19,384 bases of DNA, from positions 1 to 19,384 of the forward strand of contig DFFH01000081.1 of NCBI GenBank assembly GCA_002368805.1. The letters run 5' to 3'. A model generated the notes under the pieces. That model saw nothing but the letters and a program-made list of their open reading frames with translations, was not told the origin of the DNA and ran no database searches. Position numbers and translations under genes: made by a program. This document shows positions 13,499 to 19,384 of the stretch, piece by piece (within the stretch, counting starts at the first letter, position 1; every line of letters begins with the position of its first letter). The DNA comes from Mageeibacillus sp. UBA3781 (lineage in GTDB: Bacteria; Bacillota; Clostridia; Saccharofermentanales; Saccharofermentanaceae).

Positions 13499-15385
13499 AT
13501 GGCTGGTATTGAGAAGAGAATACGACAACTTGAAAAAGAGATTTCTGAGCTCCCAAGGGGTTATATCTCAAGAAAAACCATTGGCGGCAAGATAAGGAAG
13601 TACTATCAGTGGACCGAAGATGGGAAGAAGAAAAGCCGGTACCTTAAAGATGAGGCTGCGTCAGATTTAGAAGAACTGATCGATATTCGGAGAGAAAAAC
13701 AGCAGGAACTAAAAACACTGAAAAAGCAGTTCCCTGGAAAGCAAACGGATATTGATCCGTATTCGTCTTTATCTTATAAGAAACGTCAGGGCATAGGTTC
13801 TTACGGATCTTTCTATCTTGCGGAGGAAGGTGCTTCCTATAATGGCGTGAATTCGGCTAGATCAGAGATCATCGTTGGAGAGAGTCTTGAAGAATTCATT
13901 GCGCCGATCCGTGAATTAAAAAAACGCGATTGTTTCGGGGAGCTTAAGAGTTATCTTGAAAATGGACCGGCGGGCAAGGTCTTTGTCCTTTACGGATTAA
14001 GAAGAACTGGTAAGACTACACTAATCAAGCAGGCGATTGCGTCGCTGTCAAAGACAGAACTTAAGAAAACGGCTTTTATTCAAGTAACTTCACAGAGTAC
14101 TCTGGCAGGGGTTAACACAAATCTCCGTCGATTACGGGACGAGGGTTTTCGTTATGTTTTTATCGATGAGGTTACACTTGCGGAAGACTTTATAGAAGGT
14201 GCAGCACTCCTTTCGGATATCTATGCCGCATCGGGAATGCGTATCGTTCTGTCCGGAACGGATTCGCTTGGGTTCATGTTCTCAAGAAGTGGAGAACTGT
14301 ATGACAGATGTATATTGCTTCACACGACATTTATCCCTTATAGGGAATTCGAACGTGTGTTGGGAGTGAAAGGTATAGATGAGTACATCCGTTATGGTGG
14401 GACAATGTCTCTGAGCGGACAGCACTATAACGGACATAGTACTTTTGAAACGAAGGAAGGAACGGATGAGTATATCGATAGCGCAATTGCGAGAAATATC
14501 CAGCACTCCCTTCGATTCTATCAGAAAGGCGGCCGTTTCGGGCATCTTGCAGAATTATATGAGAAGAATGAATTGACCAGTGCAATCAATCGTGTGGTAG
14601 AGGACATCAACCATCAATTTACGATCGATGTACTTACCAGAGATTTCATCTCGCATGATCTGGGCATTTCGAAAAGAAATCTTCGCAAAGACAGAAAGGC
14701 TCCGACAAAAGTCCTCGATCAGATCGGTGGAAGTGCCTTTAACGAAGAATTGAGAGTTATGCTGGAGATTCTGAATAAGAGTGAGCTGACTGTCGAGATC
14801 TCGGAAGCTCATCGAGTCGAAATTAAGGAGTATCTGGATCTTCTGGATCTGACGGTAGAGATTACGACGGAAACTATTCCTGTTCGAAATGAAAAGCTGT
14901 TCCGTACTGTGATCGCTCAACCAGGACTTCGGTATTCGCAGGCGGATGCGCTGGTCAGACAGCTGCTGAGAGATGAAGACTTTCAAAAACTTTCTGCGAA
15001 GGAGAGAGCGTCGATCCTTGATCGGATCCGAAATGAGATCCTCGGCCGAATGATGGAAGATATCGTTCTGCTGGAAACCAAAGCTGCTTACCCGGACAAA
15101 GAAGTTTTCCGCTTGCAGTTCGAGTATGGTGAGTTTGATATGGTGATCGTCGATCCGGAAAATATAACCAGTGAGATTTTTGAGATCAAGCACAGTACGG
15201 AGGCGGTTCCCGAACAATTGAAGAACCTTGCTGATAGGGAGAAGTGCGATGCGGTGGAGTTCAGATATGGAACGATTACCGGAAAGTCAGTTCTTTATCG
15301 CGGCGAGAGCAAGCGGGAAGGAGATATCTCGTATATAAATGTAGAAGAATATCTGAGAAGACTTGGAAAAGGAAGTGCAGTTTAA
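13499..15385 (+). CDS. AAA-type ATPase with C-terminal PD-(D/E)XK-like nuclease motif
   Basis: This is a 628-aa protein. Residues 1-85 are a coiled coil around a motif RGYISRKTIGGKIRKYYQW...KSRYL, a small N-terminal module I have seen in other Firmicute proteins (DUF6788-like). Walker A is GLRRTGKTT at 166-174. Walker B is YVFIDE with D223 and E224. The likely sensor 1 is IVLSGTDS. The C-terminus has EFD with D547, then E562-I-K564 in FEIKHS, spaced like a PD-(D/E)XK nuclease. The order matches the AAA_14/DUF4143-type ATPases, whose roles are mostly unknown and sometimes linked to mobile or defence loci. The start is uncertain: ATG 13499 (GAGGAG 12 nt away) or ATG 13472 (AAGGGG inside the hairpin). 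It converges with the HD gene, with only 8 nt between stops and no terminator. Confidence 0.82.
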   Translation: MAGIEKRIRQLEKEISELPRGYISRKTIGGKIRKYYQWTEDGKKKSRYLKDEAASDLEELIDIRREKQQELKTLKKQFPGKQTDIDPYSSLSYKKRQGIGSYGSFYLAEEGASYNGVNSARSEIIVGESLEEFIAPIRELKKRDCFGELKSYLENGPAGKVFVLYGLRRTGKTTLIKQAIASLSKTELKKTAFIQVTSQSTLAGVNTNLRRLRDEGFRYVFIDEVTLAEDFIEGAALLSDIYAASGMRIVLSGTDSLGFMFSRSGELYDRCILLHTTFIPYREFERVLGVKGIDEYIRYGGTMSLSGQHYNGHSTFETKEGTDEYIDSAIARNIQHSLRFYQKGGRFGHLAELYEKNELTSAINRVVEDINHQFTIDVLTRDFISHDLGISKRNLRKDRKAPTKVLDQIGGSAFNEELRVMLEILNKSELTVEISEAHRVEIKEYLDLLDLTVEITTETIPVRNEKLFRTVIAQPGLRYSQADALVRQLLRDEDFQKLSAKERASILDRIRNEILGRMMEDIVLLETKAAYPDKEVFRLQFEYGEFDMVIVDPENITSEIFEIKHSTEAVPEQLKNLADREKCDAVEFRYGTITGKSVLYRGESKREGDISYINVEEYLRRLGKGSAV

Positions 15386-15393
15386 GCGGGGGA

Positions 15394-15963
15394 TCAGAGT
15401 TCTTCCTTTAGTTCTCCCAGGAACTGCTCCATGAAGGCATGACGTTTGTCGGCGAGGACTCTGGCTTCGTCGGTGTTGAGAGTGTCTCGGAGGAGAAGGA
15501 GTTTATCGTAAAAATGCTGGACGGAGTCCTTAAGGTTCCGTCCTTTTTTACCGCCATAGGCAAATGTCCTTGCGATGCCGATGGCGCCCATGGCGTCGAG
15601 CCGGTCGGCATCCTGGACGATTTTTCCTTCGAGTGTATCCGGCGTCTTTCCTTTATTTTTACTGAAAGAAACCGAGTTGATGATCGTTACGATTCTTTCG
15701 ATCGTGCTTTCAGATACGCCTTGCTTCTCTAGAAAAGCTCTCGCATTGGCATTGTTTTCTGTCTGGAAAAGCTTGTGGTCATCCACATCGTGAAGAAGCG
15801 AAGCAAGAGAGATAAGCGAAAGATCACACTCGGGATAGCCGGAAGCGATCGCGAGTGCATTTTTATAGACGCGAAGAGAATGCTCCGCGTCATGGCCATC
15901 CGCGTTACCTGCGAAAAGTGCTTTTATATAGGAAATAGTGTTATTGATCAGCTGCTGATTCAT
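15394..15963 (-). CDS. HD-domain metal-dependent phosphohydrolase
   Basis: This is a 189-aa HD-superfamily protein of the small YedJ-like type. Likely metal ligands are H28 in GHDAEHSLRV, the H58-D59 doublet in LLHDVDD, and D118/D120 in VQDADRLDAMGAIGI. Members act on nucleotides or other phosphate esters; the substrate here is unknown. The ATG at 15963 has no Shine-Dalgarno sequence. A consensus extended -10 lies only 7 nt away, so the mRNA probably begins at the ATG itself. No other in-frame start lies nearby upstream. It diverges from the heat-shock operon. Codon use resembles the housekeeping genes, so it probably belongs to the conserved backbone. Confidence 0.88.
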   Translation of the reverse strand: MNQQLINNTISYIKALFAGNADGHDAEHSLRVYKNALAIASGYPECDLSLISLASLLHDVDDHKLFQTENNANARAFLEKQGVSESTIERIVTIINSVSFSKNKGKTPDTLEGKIVQDADRLDAMGAIGIARTFAYGGKKGRNLKDSVQHFYDKLLLLRDTLNTDEARVLADKRHAFMEQFLGELKEEL

Positions 15964-15970
15964 ACTCGAT

Positions 15971-15979
15971 ATTATAGCA
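15971..15979 (-). promoter_or_regulatory. Extended -10 promoter of the HD gene
   Basis: On the - strand TGC followed by TATAAT (15976-15971) is a perfect extended -10 element, with no clear -35. The predicted start of transcription, 6-8 nt downstream, falls on 15965-15962, which coincides with the ATG at 15963. Confidence 0.6.
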
Positions 15980-16050
15980 TTTCCGGAAGAACTTCGGAGG
16001 GTTGCCGGAGGGTCTTTCTATAATATTTGCAATCTTTCTCTGATAATATC

Positions 16051-16079
16051 TTGACATTCTTTGACTTTAGAATTATAGT
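16051..16079 (+). promoter_or_regulatory. Sigma-A promoter of the hrcA operon
   Basis: TTGACA (16051-16056), a 17-nt spacer and TATAGT (16074-16079) make a near-consensus vegetative promoter. It ends two bases before the CIRCE inverted repeat, so HrcA binding would cover the transcription start. Confidence 0.88.
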
Positions 16080-16080
16080 A

Positions 16081-16113
16081 GGTTTAGCACTCGAGAAGAC
16101 AGAGTGCTAAACC
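16081..16113 (+). promoter_or_regulatory. CIRCE operator (HrcA binding site)
   Basis: The core arms TTAGCACTC (16084-16092) and GAGTGCTAA (16102-16110), separated by 9 nt, match the CIRCE consensus exactly. The inverted repeat extends to 12 bp per arm (GGTTTAGCACTC and its complement). It marks HrcA autoregulation of the operon, with release on heat shock as known for this family. Confidence 0.97.
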
Positions 16114-16145
16114 GTACTTTGACACGAGATGAAGGAGGTGCGGAC

Positions 16146-17192
16146 ATGGCTTTGGACAATCGGAAAAAGGAAGTTCTTCAGGCGATCGTGGACGATTATG
16201 TCGCGACATGTGAACCTGTCGGCTCAAAGGCTTTGATCGATCGTCATGATTTCATGGTAAGCTCCGCAACCCTCCGTAACGATATGGCCGAGCTGGAGCA
16301 GATGGGGTACCTCGAGAAGCCGCATACTTCCGCAGGACGTATTCCTTCGGATAAAGGATACAGGGAGTATGTCGATTCCCTCATGAAGGTCGATCATCTT
16401 TCTGATGAGGAGGGGCGTGAGATCAAGGAGAAGCTCAGTATGAGTTTTGATGAGATCGCAGGACTCCTGAAGGCGGCGTCCTCGACACTTGCCGATCAGA
16501 CCGGCTACATCTCCCTGGCGATGACGCCGAAGCTTACGAGCAGCTATCTGACACAGCTGAAGATGCTGATGATCGAGCCGGGAAAAGTACTGGTGGTCGT
16601 AGTGCTCTCGGCAGGTGTCGTGAAGAACCGTATGGTACGTATCCCGGATTTCCTGACGCAGGAGCAGATCGCGCAGATCAGTAATGCGGTCGAGCAGGGA
16701 CTTTCCGGACTTCCGCTGTCGGAGATCTCCCTGATCACGGTAGCGACAGCGGCCAAAGACAACCAGAAGGTCGAGCTTCCGGAGTCGCTTCTGAACCAGG
16801 TGCTCTATGAGGCATATACAGCGATCAAGCAGGCGGACAACCTGGATGTCTATATGCAGGGCAAGCACCGTATGCTTTCTCTTCCGGAGTTTTCCGATAC
16901 GAAAAAAGCACAGGGCCTTTTCGATACGCTGTCGCATGACGGACTGGTCGCCGGATATGTCGATGAGGTCACGAAGCAGGATGAGAAGAAAGAGTACATG
17001 ATCCGTATCGGTCAGGAGATCACGCTCGAGGGACTCGATAACTGCAGCTTCATTACCACGACATATAATGTCGGCGGCAAGGTTGCCGGAAATATCGGAG
17101 TCATCGGACCGAAGAGGATGGAATACAGTAAGGTCATCTCGCAGATAAATTTCGTGCGGATGATGCTCGATGAGAAACTGAATCAGCCGTAG
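16146..17192 (+). CDS. hrcA: Heat-inducible transcription repressor HrcA
   Basis: This 348-aa repressor binds CIRCE and shuts off the class I heat-shock genes; its activity is known to depend on GroEL. The N-terminal winged helix (about residues 1-75) has VGSKALIDRH, SSATLRNDMAELEQMGYLEK and the HTSAGRIPSDKGYR signature. The GAF-like central and C-terminal parts contain GNIGVIGPKRMEYSKV near the end. Length is normal. The start is the ATG at 16146, preceded by AAGGAGGTG at 16132-16140. A GTG at 16104 falls inside CIRCE and is not used. grpE follows after 72 nt with no terminator between them. Confidence 0.97.
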   Translation: MALDNRKKEVLQAIVDDYVATCEPVGSKALIDRHDFMVSSATLRNDMAELEQMGYLEKPHTSAGRIPSDKGYREYVDSLMKVDHLSDEEGREIKEKLSMSFDEIAGLLKAASSTLADQTGYISLAMTPKLTSSYLTQLKMLMIEPGKVLVVVVLSAGVVKNRMVRIPDFLTQEQIAQISNAVEQGLSGLPLSEISLITVATAAKDNQKVELPESLLNQVLYEAYTAIKQADNLDVYMQGKHRMLSLPEFSDTKKAQGLFDTLSHDGLVAGYVDEVTKQDEKKEYMIRIGQEITLEGLDNCSFITTTYNVGGKVAGNIGVIGPKRMEYSKVISQINFVRMMLDEKLNQP

Positions 17193-17264
17193 CAGGGATC
17201 CGGGTGAAACCAGGAAAGATGCAAAGGCTGTTAACGATAATAAGAACTGAAAAGAGGCAAAGGA

Positions 17265-17900
17265 ATGAAGAAACACGAACACAACGAAGATCCGATCGAG
17301 CTCAATACCGGAAATGAAGAAGAGGTTCTGGAGTTTCCGGAGGACGAGGTAGAGAAGAAAGCTGAAACAGAAGAAGCGGAGAGCGCTTCGGAAGAGTCAG
17401 CTGAGACAGCGGAAGCCGAAGATGCGGAGACATCCGAAGGCGATGCATCTGAAGAAGATAAGGACGCGGAACTTGCAGATCTGAAGGACCGCTACATGAG
17501 ACTTCTTGCCGAGTACGACAACTTCAGAAGACGTACGCAGAAGGAAAAAGAAGAGATCTATGCGGCATCTGTCGCGGAAGTCGTAAAGGAGTGGCTGCCG
17601 CTCGTAGATGATATCGAAAGAGCTGTTGCTTCTTCCGAGAATATGGATGAGACTTCGGTCGAGAAAGTCGCCGAGGGTATCAAGCTGATCGGCAAGCAGG
17701 CCGGATCGGTCCTTGGAAAACTCGGTGTCGAAGAGATCTCCGGAAAAGAAGGCGAAGCATTTGATCCGAATCTGCATGAAGCAGTCATGCATGTGGAGGA
17801 TGAGAACTTCGGTGAGCAGCAGATCGCGCAGGTCTTCCAGAAAGGATATACCTGCAAGGGCAAGGTCATCCGTCACACTGTCGTGAAGGTTGCAAACTAA
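17265..17900 (+). CDS. grpE: Nucleotide exchange factor GrpE
   Basis: This 211-aa DnaK co-chaperone drives ADP release. Residues 1 to about 75 are a strongly acidic, disordered tail. From about 76 a long coiled coil contains RYMRLLAEYDNFRRRTQKEKE, the GrpE hallmark. The C-terminal beta domain has FDPNLHEAVMHVED and FQKGYTCKGKVIRHTVVKV, matching the DnaK-contacting GrpE signature. The ATG has AGAGG at 17253-17257. A gap of 73 nt leads to clpP; no terminator or convincing promoter is visible in it. Confidence 0.97.
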   Translation: MKKHEHNEDPIELNTGNEEEVLEFPEDEVEKKAETEEAESASEESAETAEAEDAETSEGDASEEDKDAELADLKDRYMRLLAEYDNFRRRTQKEKEEIYAASVAEVVKEWLPLVDDIERAVASSENMDETSVEKVAEGIKLIGKQAGSVLGKLGVEEISGKEGEAFDPNLHEAVMHVEDENFGEQQIAQVFQKGYTCKGKVIRHTVVKVAN

Positions 17901-17973
17901 AAAAACAGCACGGGCTTTATAGTTCGAACTGACATAGAAACAACGAAAACAAAAATATAAAGGAGTACACACT

Positions 17974-18576
17974 ATGGAAAACTTTGAGAGAATGAGTCTG
18001 GTCCCAACCGTTATTGAGTCGACAAATCGTGGCGAACGTGCATACGATATCTTCTCCCGTCTTCTGAAAGAAAGAATCGTTATTCTTTCCGAGGAAGTAA
18101 ATGCAGTTACAGCAAGCCTGATCACTGCACAGCTTCTGTTCCTCGAGGCAGAGGATCCGGATAAGGATATCCAGTTCTATATCAACAGCCCGGGAGGATC
18201 CGTTACCGACGGCATGATGATCTACGACACCATGCAGCACATTAAGCCGGACGTGCAGACCATCTGCATGGGTATGGCAGCTTCCATGGGTGCGGTACTT
18301 CTTACAGCAGGTACAAAGGGCAAGAGATTTATCCTGCCGAATGCGGAAGTCATGATCCACCAGCCTCTGGGCGGTGCACAGGGTCAGGCAACCGATATCC
18401 TGATCGCAGCAGATCACATCAAGAGAACAAAGCAGAAGCTCAATAAGATCCTGGCAGATGCTTCAGGCCAATCCCTCGAGACCATCGAGAAGGATGTCGA
18501 GCGTGATAACTGGATGACAGCTGAGGAAGCTCTGAAGTATGGTCTGGTCGATCACATCATGGAGAAGAGATCTTAA
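17974..18576 (+). CDS. clpP: ATP-dependent Clp protease proteolytic subunit ClpP
   Basis: This 200-aa serine peptidase forms the 14-mer chamber served by ClpX, ClpA or ClpC. The N-terminus MSLVPTVIE...GERAYDIFSRLLKERI is canonical. The catalytic triad is S104 in GMAASMGA, H129 in MIHQPLGG and D178 in ERDNW. INSPGGSV is the oxyanion strand. It looks fully active. A good ribosome site AAAGGAG precedes the ATG. Its place between grpE and dnaK is unusual, since clpP usually stands alone or beside tig or clpX. No CtsR heptad repeat or CIRCE was seen before it, so it probably depends on the hrcA promoter. Confidence 0.97.
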   Translation: MENFERMSLVPTVIESTNRGERAYDIFSRLLKERIVILSEEVNAVTASLITAQLLFLEAEDPDKDIQFYINSPGGSVTDGMMIYDTMQHIKPDVQTICMGMAASMGAVLLTAGTKGKRFILPNAEVMIHQPLGGAQGQATDILIAADHIKRTKQKLNKILADASGQSLETIEKDVERDNWMTAEEALKYGLVDHIMEKRS

Positions 18577-18617
18577 GGAATAAAACCAAAAGGTCCTTCC
18601 AAAAAAAAAGAACGAAG

Positions 18618-18647
18618 CGGGAAAGCTCTGGTAGAGTGCTTTTCCCG
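18618..18647 (+). other. Intercistronic hairpin between clpP and dnaK
   Basis: CGGGAAA (18618-18624) pairs with TTTCCCG (18641-18647). GC/GC and TCT/AGA pairs continue the stem inside with small bulges and a GGT loop. No T tract follows; dnaK's ribosome site AAGGAGG (18651-18657) comes right after. It may act as an RNA processing or stability element. The bases AAAGCTCT and AGAGTGCTTT recall CIRCE but do not match it. Confidence 0.5.
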
Positions 18648-18665
18648 ATGAAGGAGGAAAAGAAT

Positions 18666-19384
18666 ATGGCAAAAGTAATTGGTATTGACTTAGGTACAAC
18701 AAACTCATGTGTAGCGGTAATGGAAGGCTCCGAGCCGGTCGTTATCCCGAATCCGGAAGGTAACCGTACGACACCGTCCGTCGTTGCTTTCTCTAAGAAC
18801 GGCGAGCGTCTGATCGGTCAGGTCGCAAAGCGTCAGGCCGTCACCAACCCGGAGAGAACAGTAATGTCCATCAAGCGTGAGATGGGCTCGAACTACAAGG
18901 TATCTATAGATGATAAGCAGTATTCTCCGCAAGAGATCTCCGCAATGATCCTCTCTAAGCTGAAGAGCGATGCGGAAGCTTATCTCGGACAGACAGTAAC
19001 ACAGGCGGTCATCACGGTTCCTGCTTACTTCTCTGATGCACAGCGTCAGGCAACAAAGGATGCAGGTAAGATCGCAGGTCTTGAAGTTCTGCGTATCATC
19101 AACGAGCCGACAGCAGCATCCCTCGCTTACGGCCTCGATAAGGAATCCGATCAGAAGATCCTCGTATTCGACCTCGGCGGCGGTACATTCGATGTATCCA
19201 TCCTCGAGATCGGCGACGGTGTATTTGAAGTTCTGGCAACAGCCGGTAACAACCGTCTCGGCGGTGATGACTTCGATAAGAAGATCGTAGATTACCTCGT
19301 AGATACATTTAAGAAAGAACAGGGCGTCGATCTGACAAACGATAAGATGGCGATGCAGAGACTGAAGGAAGCAGCGGAGAAGGC
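18666..19384 (+). CDS. dnaK: Chaperone DnaK (Hsp70), 3' partial
   Basis: The first 239 codons of Hsp70 are present; the window ends inside the ATPase domain. Phosphate-1 motif IGIDLGTTNSCVAV is at residues 5-18. VPAYFSDAQRQATKDAGKIA, the second Hsp70 signature LVFDLGGGTFDVSIL, and NNRLGGDDFD follow in order. The stretch after SIKREMGSNYKV runs directly to YSPQEISAMIL, so the roughly 25-residue insertion of Gram-negative DnaK is absent, which supports a Firmicute host. The ATG at 18666 has AAGGAGG 8 nt upstream. It should be co-transcribed with hrcA, grpE and clpP; dnaJ is expected further downstream. Confidence 0.98.
   Translation, partial: MAKVIGIDLGTTNSCVAVMEGSEPVVIPNPEGNRTTPSVVAFSKNGERLIGQVAKRQAVTNPERTVMSIKREMGSNYKVSIDDKQYSPQEISAMILSKLKSDAEAYLGQTVTQAVITVPAYFSDAQRQATKDAGKIAGLEVLRIINEPTAASLAYGLDKESDQKILVFDLGGGTFDVSILEIGDGVFEVLATAGNNRLGGDDFDKKIVDYLVDTFKKEQGVDLTNDKMAMQRLKEAAEK

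Noticed and set aside
16104..16145. Upstream GTG start for hrcA
   Set aside because: The GTG lies inside CIRCE and has no ribosome site; the ATG at 16146 has AAGGAGGTG at the right distance.
16224..17282. 352-codon - strand open frame over hrcA
   Set aside because: It is a long shadow frame on the complement of hrcA, with atypical His/Arg/Leu composition and no ribosome site.
18618..18647. Second CIRCE operator before dnaK
   Set aside because: The arms do not match TTAGCACTC/GAGTGCTAA and the spacing is 3 nt, not 9; it is better described as an intercistronic hairpin.

Overview
The window looks like chromosomal DNA from a low-to-moderate-GC Firmicute, most likely a member of the Clostridia. 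The evidence is a stand-alone trpG in an E-G-D-C-F-B-A type trp operon, an HrcA/CIRCE heat-shock operon, strong AGGAGG-type ribosome binding sites, a secreted wall-associated adhesin, and a DnaK that lacks the roughly 25-residue N-terminal insertion seen in Gram-negative DnaK. The genus cannot be fixed from the sequence alone.

Region 1 (1-5235) is the 3' part of a tryptophan operon on the + strand: trpG (5' end cut by the window), trpD, trpC, trpF, trpB and trpA. Spacing is tight, trpB and trpA overlap by 8 nt, and a clear intrinsic terminator ends the operon. Together with trpE (expected just upstream) these genes convert chorismate to tryptophan.

Region 2 (5236-6850) holds its own promoter, a membrane protein with two zinc ribbons, and a small protein coupled to it by an ATGA overlap. 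It ends at a terminator shared with the convergent adhesin gene. Region 3 (6888-9770, - strand) is a 914-aa secreted adhesin with a CnaB-like domain, a Thr/Pro stalk and an atypical sortase signal (IVKTGE rather than LPXTG), with its promoter.

Region 4 (9786-15385) is accessory in character. It starts with a terminator and an orphan 3' gene end on the - strand. It continues on the + strand with a DEDDh exonuclease fused to a topoisomerase-type zinc ribbon, a small helical protein, a tandem-repeat/inverted-repeat leader, a second DEDDh exonuclease of ERI-1/KapD type, a predicted lipoprotein made of two copies of one ~175-residue unit, and an AAA ATPase with a C-terminal PD-(D/E)XK-like nuclease motif preceded by two consecutive hairpins. 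From about 11.06 kb to 13.5 kb the DNA is visibly richer in A+T than its surroundings, which suggests acquired cargo.

Region 5 (15394-19384) returns to conserved genes. An HD-domain phosphohydrolase (- strand, apparently leaderless) diverges from a perfect CIRCE-controlled heat-shock operon, hrcA-grpE-clpP-dnaK (dnaK cut by the window end). The placement of clpP between grpE and dnaK is unusual and would put ClpP under HrcA control. I found no rRNA, tRNA, CRISPR array or insertion sequence.
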